Below, piece after piece: positions 49,213 through 60,000 of a stretch of DNA of 64,000 nt; the stretch's first letter is position 1, and each line of letters begins with the position of its first letter. Origin of the DNA: Oscillospiraceae bacterium (lineage in GTDB: Bacteria > Bacillota > Clostridia > UMGS1810); contig SVJK01000004.1 in NCBI GenBank assembly GCA_015069015.1, positions 1-64,000 on the forward strand, read 5' to 3'. The notes under the pieces are model-generated. The model saw nothing but the letters and a program-made list of their open reading frames with translations. It ran no database searches and was not told the DNA's origin. A program made the position numbers and the translations under genes.

Positions 49213-50553
49213 ATGGGAAAGTATTTTGGTACAGACGGATTCAGAGGCGAAGCAAACAAGACTCTCACAGCGGAGCACGCCTTTAAAATAGGAAGATATC
49301 TTGGCTGGTACTATGGAAAAGAGCATAGATGCAAAGCGGTTATCGGAAAGGACACAAGACGCTCAAGTTATATGTTTGAATATGCCCTTTGCGCAGGTCT
49401 GACATCATCGGGCGCTGATGCATATCTCCTTCACGTTACCACAACTCCCTCTGTTTCATATATTGCAAGAACGGAAGATTTTGATTTTGGCGTGATGATA
49501 TCTGCAAGCCACAATCCCTATTACGATAACGGCATAAAACTCATAAATTCCAAAGGCGAAAAAATGTCTGAGGCAATTTTGGACGAAATAGAAAAGTATA
49601 TTGACGGCGAAATTCCCGAAATTCCCCTTGCTCTTGGTAAAGATATCGGAAGAACCGTTGACTATTCAGAGGGCAGAAACAGATATACAGGCTATATTAT
49701 CTCCCTTGCAAGACACTCTTATAAGAATTTGCGCATAGGTCTTGATTCATCAAACGGAAGCACATGGATGCTTGCAAAAAGCATATTTGACACTCTGGGA
49801 GCCAAAACCTATTGTATCGGAAATTCACCCGACGGCATCAACATCAATGAAAACTGCGGCTCAACCCATATTGAATCGTTGTGTGAACTTGTGAAAAAGG
49901 AAAATCTTGACATTGGATTTGCCTTTGACGGCGATGCTGACAGATGTCTTGCAGTGGATAGCGACGGCAAGGTTTTAACAGGTGACCACATTTTGTATTT
50001 CTGTTCAAAATATATGAAAGAAAAGGGCGAACTTGAAAAGAATACTATTGCTGCAACTGTCATGTCAAACCTTGGACTTTTCAAAAGTCTGGAAGAAATG
50101 GGAATTGAATGTCAGGTGACAGATGTGGGAGATAAATTTGTGTACGAGGCAATGACCAAAGGCGGATTCTGCCTTGGCGGAGAAGAATCGGGGCACATAA
50201 TCTTTTCAAAATTTGCTTCAACCGGTGACGGACTCATAACTGCTCTTAAAATTATGGAAACATTCATTGAAAGCAAATGCCCCTCATCAAAACTGTCTGA
50301 TGGATTCACCCTCTATCCCCAACTTACGGTGAACGTGAGAGTAAAAGATAAAAATGCGGCACTGTCTAATCCGAATGTGCAAAAAGCAAAAGAAAAAATA
50401 GAAAATGAACTTTCCGGGAACGGCAGAATATTGGTGAGAAAAAGCGGAACAGAACCCCTTTTAAGGGTTATGGTTGAAGCAGAAACAAAAGAAAAATGCG
50501 AGAAGTTTTCAAATTATGTGGCAGATGTAATAAGAGAAAACGAATCAGAGTAA
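49213..50553 (+). CDS. glmM: phosphoglucosamine mutase
   Basis: GKYFGTDGFRGEAN, catalytic MISASHNPYYDNGIK, FAFDGDADRCLAVD, VRKSGTEPLLRVM. Confidence 0.93.
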   Translation: MGKYFGTDGFRGEANKTLTAEHAFKIGRYLGWYYGKEHRCKAVIGKDTRRSSYMFEYALCAGLTSSGADAYLLHVTTTPSVSYIARTEDFDFGVMISASHNPYYDNGIKLINSKGEKMSEAILDEIEKYIDGEIPEIPLALGKDIGRTVDYSEGRNRYTGYIISLARHSYKNLRIGLDSSNGSTWMLAKSIFDTLGAKTYCIGNSPDGININENCGSTHIESLCELVKKENLDIGFAFDGDADRCLAVDSDGKVLTGDHILYFCSKYMKEKGELEKNTIAATVMSNLGLFKSLEEMGIECQVTDVGDKFVYEAMTKGGFCLGGEESGHIIFSKFASTGDGLITALKIMETFIESKCPSSKLSDGFTLYPQLTVNVRVKDKNAALSNPNVQKAKEKIENELSGNGRILVRKSGTEPLLRVMVEAETKEKCEKFSNYVADVIRENESE

Positions 50554-50632
50554 AAATCAGAGCAAGATTTTAAAGAATCTGTTTTACACAAATAATAATT
50601 ATAAAATCCATCCTAAATATCTTTAGACAAAG

Positions 50633-50668
50633 AACCTCTTCTTGAAACTTGTCAGGAAGAGGTTTTTT
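50633..50668 (+). terminator. rho-independent terminator downstream of glmM
   Basis: AACCTCTTC...GGAAGAGGTTTTTT. Confidence 0.75.
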
Positions 50669-50693
50669 CGTGGAATGATAAATGGGAGTTTAG

Positions 50694-50957
50694 CGGTGAG
50701 TTTGTTTTACAAACTCACCGAATGAAATGTGCCTTTCGGCACATGAAATGGCTCCGCCATGAAATGACAACGCAGTTGTCATGATATGAATTCCTTTGGA
50801 ATTCATTAAAGTTAAAACTCGCCAAAGCGAGTTTTTTCCATAATGTCTGCATAGCAGACATTTCATGCTGCGAAGCAGTATATCATGAAACCGAAGGTTT
50901 CATTTCATGCACCTTCAGGTGCATTTCATTCTCACTGATTGAAAATCAATCAGTGAG
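50694..50957. repeat. modular hairpin array, copy U (11 hairpins)
   Basis: Hairpins at 50694-50720, 50727-50744, 50748-50760, 50764-50782, 50786-50806, 50814-50835, 50843-50861, 50865-50881, 50885-50903, 50907-50924, 50931-50957; mostly 3-4 nt loops and 3-nt GAA/TTC/GAT/ATC linkers. Confidence 0.95.
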
Positions 50958-51354
50958 TTAAACTCTGGGTTCACAAAAACATCCCAAAAGTCGTTTTTGT
51001 CCATTGTGTCGCTAATTTCATATTGAATTGAATATTTCCCCATGATATAATAATTAATATGCTGCTTTTGCAGGATATATTTTGGAAGTATTAATTGCAA
51101 AAATCCAATGCAAAATTTCTGTAATATTTTTTATATAATCGCAAAAAAACAGTGGAAACTACATTATATTTTTTGTAAAATGAATGTGTACCTAATATCC
51201 AATGGTGCAAAATCTGTGTAAAATGTAAAAAACAGACACTTGAGATGTCAAGCAGGGACACACAACAAAACATCTCAGGCTATAGCAAATGTATAATTTG
51301 ATAGTGTATAATAATTGTAGAAAGCTGGGAAAGATAATAACCTTTATATAATAA

Positions 51355-51376
51355 AAAACCCGGAAAATCCGGGTTT
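51355..51376. terminator. terminator hairpin downstream of lacI-type gene
   Basis: AAACCCGGAAAATCCGGGTTT. Confidence 0.65.
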
Positions 51377-51430
51377 GGAATATTTGTATTCAAGTGAATT
51401 TTCATAATGCAGGAAACATGTAATGTATCA

Positions 51431-52501
51431 CTAATCTTCCTCAATATCTTCCTTATAAATACCGTCAATATTGGAACTTATAACAATCTGAGGGCAGATT
51501 TCAATTGCTTTTGAGGGCTCCTTATGTTCTGCAAGATATTCATACATTGCTTTAATTGCGGTTGTTACAAGTTCTTTAGTATCCTGATATATTACACAGT
51601 CAAGAATTCTGTTTTTAATAAATTCAACAGAATGGTGGTTGATGTCTGAACCTACAATTTTGATATCTTCACCCTTGTCACGGATGTATTCGCAGGCTGC
51701 AATAAGATTTGATGTAGTGCAGTATATACCCCTTATATGTTCATTTAAACTGTTTGAATTTTTGAGAATCTGATTCATTATATCGTAACTGTCAAGAGTT
51801 TCAAAAACTCCCACAACATTAATGTGTTTAACGTGCATACGGAATTTTTCCGAAACACTTATAAATCCTTCAACTTTGAGCCTGTGCTCCGGATCGTTTT
51901 TGTTGCTTACAAAAACGATAATGTTTGATTCAAGAGGTGCCATAAGCGCCATCATATGAGCAGCAATCTGACCGGAACGGTAGGCGTCGGTATGTACTGA
52001 ACAGATGATTTTTTCACTATCCAGTGAGGGGTGTCCGATAATGGTAACTTTAATGTCTGTGCCCTCAAGTTCATTTAAAACCTGATCCATTCCAAAGGGA
52101 GGAACGGCATACATAACAATACCGTGAACATTGTCTTTCACACACTTTTTGAAAGCAAGTCCTATTTCACGTACTGAGTTGACGTTTTTAACTTTGTAGT
52201 AAATAGCCCTGACATTATAATCCATAAGCCGTTCAAACTCTTTGTCAATTGCTTTTTTGGCAACGGAATACTGCTCCGGCGGATTGGTTGGAATGACAAC
52301 TCCGATTACAATTGTTGACCTTGCCATGCATTGGGCAACTTTGTTCACCTTATAGCCAAGTTCGTCTGCCGCATCCAGGATTTTCTTTTTCATTGCCTCT
52401 GAGATTCCGCTTTTGTTGTTTATGGCTTTGTTGATAATACCGTAGGAAACACCCAGATGATTTGCAATATCTTTTATTGTAACTCTCTTTTTACTTTCCA
52501 T
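51431..52501 (-). CDS. LacI family transcriptional regulator
   Basis: VTIKDIANHLGVSYGIINKAINNKSGISEAMKKKILDAADELGYKVN HTH plus periplasmic-binding-like domain; RBS AGGAGA before ATG 52501. Confidence 0.93.
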   Translation of the reverse strand: MESKKRVTIKDIANHLGVSYGIINKAINNKSGISEAMKKKILDAADELGYKVNKVAQCMARSTIVIGVVIPTNPPEQYSVAKKAIDKEFERLMDYNVRAIYYKVKNVNSVREIGLAFKKCVKDNVHGIVMYAVPPFGMDQVLNELEGTDIKVTIIGHPSLDSEKIICSVHTDAYRSGQIAAHMMALMAPLESNIIVFVSNKNDPEHRLKVEGFISVSEKFRMHVKHINVVGVFETLDSYDIMNQILKNSNSLNEHIRGIYCTTSNLIAACEYIRDKGEDIKIVGSDINHHSVEFIKNRILDCVIYQDTKELVTTAIKAMYEYLAEHKEPSKAIEICPQIVISSNIDGIYKEDIEED

Positions 52502-52684
52502 TATGTTTGTCTCCTGTAATTTTGATAATACATATACTAACATAAAATAATGAATTTGTCAAAACACATAGAAAACCAGGCAGAATCTGCACCCTGTGGT
52601 AAAAGTAACCCGAATACATCATATACTGCAAGTGTATCTTATGGGATTTCAACTAAAAGTTGAAATTTTTAAAATGACAGCGGG

Positions 52685-52704
52685 TTTGTGAATCGTTTCA
52701 CAAA
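52685..52704. promoter_or_regulatory. LacI-family operator-like palindrome
   Basis: TTTGTGAATC|GTTTCACAAA (9/10 symmetric, central CG) in the lacI / heparinase-like intergenic region. Confidence 0.5.
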
Positions 52705-52941
52705 AACTTGCGTGCATTCATTACGAAAAAGAAACGCCTGTGAAATCATCATGAAACAAAAATGTGCGTACAAAATGGTAAAAATTACTAAAAAATCCAT
52801 GTATACGCACAATTAAAAAACCATTCATTGGTTAATTTGCACAAAAACCTTAAAATTTTGTGGTTTTTAACAAAAATACTCAACTTTTTTGACGAAAGTA
52901 ACGAAAATGCGCGGTTTGGCGGTAAATCCAACAAAAACCTG

Positions 52942-52970
52942 TTGAACAATATCTTGTTTTAAGGTATACT
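52942..52970 (+). promoter_or_regulatory. sigma-A-like promoter with ~295-nt leader before the 53272 gene
   Basis: TTGAAC, 17-nt spacer, TATACT. Confidence 0.5.
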
Positions 52971-53034
52971 GATATTCTAATATAAGTGTGCAGTCAGTAT
53001 GTGAATTCCGGCATGTTTTACAAGTATCATTTTA

Positions 53035-53080
53035 ATAATAAATCGAAAAAAACGAATATAATAAATCGAAAAAAACGAAT
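53035..53080 (+). repeat. two perfect tandem copies of a 23-bp unit
   Basis: ATAATAAATCGAAAAAAACGAAT at 53035-53057 and 53058-53080. Confidence 0.9.
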
Positions 53081-53271
53081 ACTTTTTTTGCGTAGAATTA
53101 TACTTTAAAAAATTCTTTTGGTATGATAGAATTTATTTACATTAAAATTACATAAATTCAATCAGTTATAATTATTAAGAAACTTCGCAACGAATTTCAA
53201 CAGATATGCCGCAAAAAACACGTAGAATGTCTTAATAGATTACTGTATAAATTTAAAAGGAGGAACAAAGA

Positions 53272-56200
53272 ATGTTCAAAAACATCAGGAAAATTGTAAG
53301 TTCTTTTCTGACAGCAGCTCTCATTGTATCAAGTTTTTCTACTATGGGAATTGCCGCAGAAGAAACTGCGAGAAAAGTTATTGCGTCAGACAATTTCCAG
53401 TCTTACACAAAAGGCGCTTCAACCGTTGGAGATTACGGCGGTGCAGCCAAAGGAAACCTCTGGAAACTTGAAGAAGACGAAACCGGCAACAAATATTTTG
53501 CCATGACGGTTAACACCACAAGCGATGCCCACCTTGACGGAACTTTCGGTGAGGCAATGACCGGCAAGTTTGTGTTTCAGTTTGATATGAGATTCCGTGA
53601 CTACGGCCCTGTTGCCAAATGGCTCTATTTTATGGACGATGGCGGAAATGATATTTTTATTTTAGATATCAACCCCAACGGAACAATCACAACCCATAAC
53701 GGTGTGGCAATCGGTAACTATGCTCTCAATATGTGGTACACGATTGTTGTGGAACTTGACTGTAAGGCAGGAATGATGAACATTAAGTTCAACAATAAAT
53801 GGAGAGTTCTTGATCATCCCATTGGCGAATGTTCTCCTTCAAAGTGGAGATTCCATATGCGTTCACCCTCAGGTGAAAGTACGGTTGATCTTGATAATAT
53901 TTCTGTATACACAGGAGCATATACTATGGAAGAAATAAAACAGTCAGAAGAGGAAACCACACCAAATGCATCAACTTCAACTTCAGACCCCTATGCAGCA
54001 AAATATGACCTTAGTGCAATGTATATTGGAAAAGATTCCACACTTGTTAAAGGTCAGCAGGTATACATATCACAAAACGACGAAATCGTTCCCTATAAAA
54101 ACGGTGAAGTTAAGATGGTACCCGTGAAGGCGTTCACAGAAAGTCTTGGCGGAACAGCATCCTGGGATCCTGCAGATTCAAGTGCAACATTCACCGCTAA
54201 AGGAAAAACCGTGAAACTTTTTAACGGCAAACGTACTTGTATTGTTGACGGAGTTGAAAAAACACTCATGTGTCCCGCTGATGTCGGAGCAGGCAATGTG
54301 TTCTATGCTCCCGCAAAGGATCTTTGTGAATTTTTCGGTCAGTTCTTCCACGAAGAAGATAACGGTCTTATTATCTATAGTGACAATGACCACTCAAAGG
54401 ACCTTGACTGGGTAGGCAACATGAAGTTTATGAGAAATCTTTGTGAAAGTTTCATGTTTGATGACGTAACCGGTGCAGAAATGACTGCAAAGATTGTGGC
54501 AAATCATCCGAACAATCATCATCCCCGTCTCATATTCACAGAAGAAAAATTTGCAAAAATCAGAGCAGAAATTAATGATCCCAACGGTGACCCTGTATAT
54601 AAGAAGATGTTCAACGAACTCAAAAGTCACTGCGAAGGATATATGAAACAGACCCCCTCAGGTTATGAAATCAGAGACGGAATCCGTCTTCTCTATGTTG
54701 TAAGAGAAAATGAAGACAGAATGCTTGCTCTTGCAATTCTCTATAACCTTACAGGTGAAGAAAAATATGCAAGAAGAGCATATGAAGAAATGTATGTATC
54801 CTCCTGCTTTGTAGATTTTAACCCCTATCACTTCCTCGATGTTGGTGAAATGGCGGCGTGCCTTGGTCTTACCTACGACTGGATGTATAACTGGATGGAT
54901 GACAATCAGAGAAGAATCATCCGCGAAGCAATCATCAAAAAAGGTATCTATCCCATCATAGAAGACTTTGACGGTCTCCCAAGAAGCCGCTCCTGGAACT
55001 GGAGAGGCGAACTTGCCGACAACTGGTGTCTTGTTATCTCAGGCGTTGCAGTTGGTGCAATGGCTGTTGTTGACGAAGCATATGACCTTGACAGGATAAA
55101 CTGCGAAAGAGCAATGGAACAGTGCCTCATTGACATAAGAAGAGCCCTCAGTCTCTTTGCTCCCTACGGTGCATATGAAGAAGGTTTTAACTACTGGGAT
55201 TATGCAATGAGATTTTATGTTCAGACCATGGGATGTCTCGAAACTGCAATAGGCGATGACTTTGGATATTCCGATGTTGTGGGAATGTCCATGACACATC
55301 AGTATTTAAGTGCTATGAACGGTTCTGTTCAGGCATTCTCCTACCACGATACAGGTGAAGCCGGAGTAACATGGCACTCACCGGTTCTGTGGCTTGCAAA
55401 AACATTTAACGATCCTTCAATTGCACAGCCAAGAGTTGAGCAGATGAAGAGATCAAGTTCAGGTAAAACAAATATTATCTGGGATTTCTATTTCTACGAT
55501 CCTGCATTTAACAATGTTTCAAATGCCAACAGACAACTTGATGTATCTCTTCCCATAGCAGAAGTTGCAACAATGAGATCAGGCTTTGATGTTCAGGATA
55601 TGTGGCTTGGTCTCCACTGTGACGATCCAATCGGCGGTGAAGGTCATGACCATATGGACTCAGGTGTATTCGTTCTTGATTCTCAGGGTGTCAGCTGGTT
55701 CTTTGACCTTGGTGCCGACGGCTATAACATCGGTAACTACCATCAGGCCTACCGTGTAAGAGGTGAAGGACATAACCTTGTAATCTTTAACCCTACTGCC
55801 AACTATTCACTCAAATATGGCGGTAATGCGTATATGGAAAAATTCAGCAGCGAAGCACAGGGTGCTTATGCAATAGGTAATCTTGACGATGCACACAGAG
55901 ACGATATCGGAGTTATATCCCACAGGCGTGGTGCAAAACTTGATGATATGAGAAGAGTTGCAACAATTCAGGATGAAATAAGACTTTCCAAACCTGCTGA
56001 CATGTACTGGTTTGCTCACACAAGAGCAGAAATTGAGATTTCAGAAGACGGAAAGAGTGCAATCCTTACCCGTCAGGGCAAGAAACTCCTTGCAAAAATT
56101 ATAAACGGAGAAGGTGCAACATTCTCAGTTATGCCTGCAGCTCCCTTCCCACAGTCACCTCAGAATCCAAAACAGGCTATCAACACCGGTGTAAGTAAAC

Positions 56201-57009
56201 TCACAATTCATATTCCTGAAGTTCAGAATATTGACCTTTGTGTAAGTTTTGTAGACTATAACGATGCATACTATGACGGTATGTATAATATGGAATATAA
56301 ACCTCTTGATGAGTGGGATATCCCCGACGGTGAACTTGCAGATACAGGAATTGCCCTTGCAAGCGGAATCTATGTAAACGGTGAACTCATTCCCGGATTT
56401 GATCCCTACAAGGATGTATACGCTCTTGGCGGTGAAAATCTTGAAGAGGCTATGAATAACGTAACTGCAACAGGCGATGGCGAAATCATCATCAAAAAGG
56501 TTGAAGGCACAGCAGGAACAGTTTCAGTTCTTGTAATGGGAACAGGCTACCAGAGACCTAAGATATACACCCTCAAGTTCAATATGGGCGGCGGAATCGG
56601 AGAGCCTGCAGGAAAATATGTTCTCCAGCCTGTAAAAATTGAGGTTAGTGACATTCCTCAGCCTGTAAATGCTCCTGAAAACCTTGCCGATGGCGATCTT
56701 ACCACAAAATGGGCAGCAGAGGGCATTCAGTGGATTCTCTATGACCTTGGTGCCGTGAAAGATCTCGACAGCGTGAGCATAGCATTTATGGAAGGAGACA
56801 TAAGAACTGCTCAGTTTGAAATCTGGACATCAGAAGACGGTGTAAACTTCAAACAGTGGTTTGACGGCGATGCAATGCCCACACTGGAACTTGAAAACCA
56901 CAAACTTCCCGGAGCAAAAGCACAGTATGTGAAAGTTGTTGTAAAAGGTTATAACAACAATCCGGGCAACTGGAACTCCGTAATGGAACTTAGAGTTTAC
57001 GCAGCATAA
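53272..57009 (+). CDS. secreted heparinase II/III-like protein with LamG-like, copper-amine-oxidase-N-like and C-terminal F5/8 type C-like modules
   Basis: Signal peptide; HPRLIFTEEKFAKIRAEI; YHFLDVGEMAACLGLTYDWMYNWM; GEGHDHMDSGVFVLDSQGVSWFFDLGADGYN; NLADGDLTTKWAAEGIQWILYDLG discoidin-like end. Confidence 0.87.
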   Translation: MFKNIRKIVSSFLTAALIVSSFSTMGIAAEETARKVIASDNFQSYTKGASTVGDYGGAAKGNLWKLEEDETGNKYFAMTVNTTSDAHLDGTFGEAMTGKFVFQFDMRFRDYGPVAKWLYFMDDGGNDIFILDINPNGTITTHNGVAIGNYALNMWYTIVVELDCKAGMMNIKFNNKWRVLDHPIGECSPSKWRFHMRSPSGESTVDLDNISVYTGAYTMEEIKQSEEETTPNASTSTSDPYAAKYDLSAMYIGKDSTLVKGQQVYISQNDEIVPYKNGEVKMVPVKAFTESLGGTASWDPADSSATFTAKGKTVKLFNGKRTCIVDGVEKTLMCPADVGAGNVFYAPAKDLCEFFGQFFHEEDNGLIIYSDNDHSKDLDWVGNMKFMRNLCESFMFDDVTGAEMTAKIVANHPNNHHPRLIFTEEKFAKIRAEINDPNGDPVYKKMFNELKSHCEGYMKQTPSGYEIRDGIRLLYVVRENEDRMLALAILYNLTGEEKYARRAYEEMYVSSCFVDFNPYHFLDVGEMAACLGLTYDWMYNWMDDNQRRIIREAIIKKGIYPIIEDFDGLPRSRSWNWRGELADNWCLVISGVAVGAMAVVDEAYDLDRINCERAMEQCLIDIRRALSLFAPYGAYEEGFNYWDYAMRFYVQTMGCLETAIGDDFGYSDVVGMSMTHQYLSAMNGSVQAFSYHDTGEAGVTWHSPVLWLAKTFNDPSIAQPRVEQMKRSSSGKTNIIWDFYFYDPAFNNVSNANRQLDVSLPIAEVATMRSGFDVQDMWLGLHCDDPIGGEGHDHMDSGVFVLDSQGVSWFFDLGADGYNIGNYHQAYRVRGEGHNLVIFNPTANYSLKYGGNAYMEKFSSEAQGAYAIGNLDDAHRDDIGVISHRRGAKLDDMRRVATIQDEIRLSKPADMYWFAHTRAEIEISEDGKSAILTRQGKKLLAKIINGEGATFSVMPAAPFPQSPQNPKQAINTGVSKLTIHIPEVQNIDLCVSFVDYNDAYYDGMYNMEYKPLDEWDIPDGELADTGIALASGIYVNGELIPGFDPYKDVYALGGENLEEAMNNVTATGDGEIIIKKVEGTAGTVSVLVMGTGYQRPKIYTLKFNMGGGIGEPAGKYVLQPVKIEVSDIPQPVNAPENLADGDLTTKWAAEGIQWILYDLGAVKDLDSVSIAFMEGDIRTAQFEIWTSEDGVNFKQWFDGDAMPTLELENHKLPGAKAQYVKVVVKGYNNNPGNWNSVMELRVYAA

Positions 57010-57095
57010 ATCAGATAAAGAATGAATCCGGCGGGAGCAAAAGACTTTGTTTCCGCCCGGAATCGGATTTAACTACCTATTACAATAGGAAAGGA

Positions 57096-60000
57096 ATGAA
57101 ACAAATGGCAAAACAAACAAAAAGACTGCTTGCTCTTTTTATAGCATCTGTTATGTGTTTTTCACTTTGTGTACCTTCACTTGCAGAAGATACTGAAGTC
57201 AAAGATGAACCTCTTTTCTATGACTTCAACACAGATGATCCAACATCCTATTTTGCAAGTATTCCCGGCTGGAATTTATCAACCACAAAAAGTGCATTTA
57301 CTATCCACTCGTGGGAAAAGGATTCTCCGGATGAACAGGAGTGGGGAAATAGCCTTAAATATATAAACGGTGCAGGTAATGAGCAGGCGAGAGTCGAAGT
57401 CGGAAGCAAGGCTTATGACAGTGTCGGAATAGAGTTTTCTGTCCGTATAGACTCTGCCTCAAACAATATGTACGTTGATTTTCGTAATGAAAAAGACATA
57501 TATGCGGTAGTCTTTGATACAAACAAAAGAGTTAACTTTTTCTCAACCACCATTGCAAACTACGAACTTGAAAAGTGGTATGATGTAAAATGTGAACTCA
57601 GCGTGGCTAACAAATATGCCTGCCTCTGGTTTAAGGAACACTCTTCAGACACCTGGGATGTGTATAATCAGTTTGGCATCGAAAAAATTACAGGCACAGA
57701 AATACAGAGAATGATGTTTGAAATTCACGGCGGAGCAGACAATGACGGTGGTGTGAAATATATAGACAATCTGAAGGTATATCCGATTGCAGACGGTCTC
57801 AAGCCTTCGCTTTCAATATATAATGATGATTTTGAAGATGGAATTAATCATGCATCAAGCGTAACTGACTACAGTAAAATGTGGAAATCAATGAACACCA
57901 ACTCTCAGACAGAAATCACAGCAGAACCTCTTGAAGGCTATGAGGGTAAAGTTCTTAAATTAAAAGATGTTTCATCTTCTACTGCCCAGGTGAATCTTAC
58001 AGTAGGAAAATATCCTTTCTCAGATGCAAATGCACCTGATGTACGTCATCTTATGACCTATAAAATGGGTTCAAGTTTCAATGGCGGAATTGCATGTGTG
58101 TATATGAAATATGTTTCTCCCCAGAGAAATTCCAAAAGTGAAGTGAATCTTCTCACCTTAAAAGAGAATCAGGTAATAATGGAAGACAAAGACGGTTACC
58201 ACACATTCGATGCAAAAATCGAACCCGGTAAACTCTATGACGTAACCTATCTCTACGATGCAAAATCAAAAGTTGCAGTTCTTTCCGTTGTTGACGGAAA
58301 CGGAGATACAATTTCAAAATTCCTTGATCTTGGACTTTTTGATTCAGAATATGGCTATGTGTATAACATAGAATTTGCAAACGGCTCCGTAGGTGAGAAC
58401 ACAGTATATGTTGATGATTTTTCCTGGGACATCAATTCGGTAGAATTTGAACTTTCAGATTGCTATGTTAAAAGCGGAAATTCAGACGATTCAGACCTTG
58501 ACGAAACTGTAGTTTTTGAATATACAGATATGGTTGAGGAAAATATCGAACCTGTAGTTACAGTCAAAAAAGACGGTGCAGAAGTTGATACTGCCTACAT
58601 AGTTACAGGAAAAGGCAACGCAGTTCAGGTTGCATTTGATGAACTTGAGAGAAATTCTTCCTATGAAGTTTCTCTTTCGGGAATAAATTCAGTTTTTGGA
58701 GATTCATCATCTAAAAACACAGTAAGTTTTGTCACATCAGACTATGCGGTAGATGTAGAAACCATTTCCGTATCAGACGGCGTTATAACTGCAAATCTCA
58801 AGGGCGCATTCAAAAATGGAACAGAGGCATATATTGCAGCATCAGCATATGACAGTGACGATAACATAACAGAAGTTAAACTTCTTCCCATAGAAGTTCC
58901 CTACAGAGATGCATCTGCAGTAACTTTCACACCCGAATTTGAAGGTGACTACAGTTACATAAAAGCAGTTGTTATAAGAAACTTTGCATCTGCAATTTTC
59001 TATTCAGCCAATGTTCCCACAGATGGCGGAGAAATTGAAGATGGCACGCAAGACGAAGAATATGAAGCAATCACTTCAATAGAAATAGACGAAGACACTT
59101 TCACAGTTTGCGGTGAAAATATTTCTAAAGACAGTTCTGTCATTGGAATTCAGGTTCTGAAATCAGGAAAAACATGGACAGACCTTTCGGGATTTGATTA
59201 TGAAAACGGTGACATCACCGAAATCCTTGCAGGATTTGATTCTGTGGCAGATGTGGAATATGGTGAAGGCTATTCATTCACACAGAAACTCTCCGGCGGT
59301 GATATGCCTGCATTCAGGGTTCGTTTTGGCGATGGAATCATCACCTATTATGATCCTGTCTTAATGGAAAACATCAATAATGCCCAGACTGCAGACGAAC
59401 TTTCAGAAATTGTTAAAGCAGACTCGGCAGTATGGGATGAAATGTGCGCAGTTGTTGAAAATCTCGAAGATGACGAAGAAGCACTTTTCTGGCAGATTCT
59501 TTTAGATACCAAAGACAATTTGAAAGATGAAGGCAAAGCCCTTTCACTTCCTTCCGAGGTGACAGAACTTGCACCGGGAGTATCTGCCCTTGCAAGACTC
59601 AAAACTTCAGGAAAAGATGAACTTAAAAATCTTTTTGACACACTTGCAGATGAGGGAATATTTGAAACAAATTCCTATGAAATATATGCAGGAGTCGGAG
59701 ATTTTGAAGGTTTCGGAATGTCTGCTTCCCAGAAGGACTCTTTTACAGCCCACATTCAGAAAAACGTAAGAGACTATGAATATATAGAAGATTTTGTCAG
59801 AGACTTTGACGAAAACGCAGTATTTTATGCGATAAAAGACGGTTCAAAACAACGAATCAACAAAATCCTCACCACATCAGATCTTTTAGATTCAGATGAA
59901 TTCCCCACATATGAAACTTTGAATGCCACAAAACGCAACACCGTATGTTCAGAACTTGGCACAAGCAAACTTTTCACATCAATAGAGTCTCTTGAAGATG

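Noticed and set aside
50694-50957. CRISPR array
   Set aside because: Units are different palindromes joined by ~3-nt linkers; there is no constant ~28-37 nt repeat, no unique spacers and no cas genes.
50694-50957. Integron attC cassette array
   Set aside because: Hairpins are too short, lack the attC R/L box layout, contain no cassettes between them, and no integrase was recognised.
50915-51100. Minus-strand ORF ending in array copy U as a confident gene
   Set aside because: No RBS or recognisable homology; mentioned only as tentative support for array polarity.
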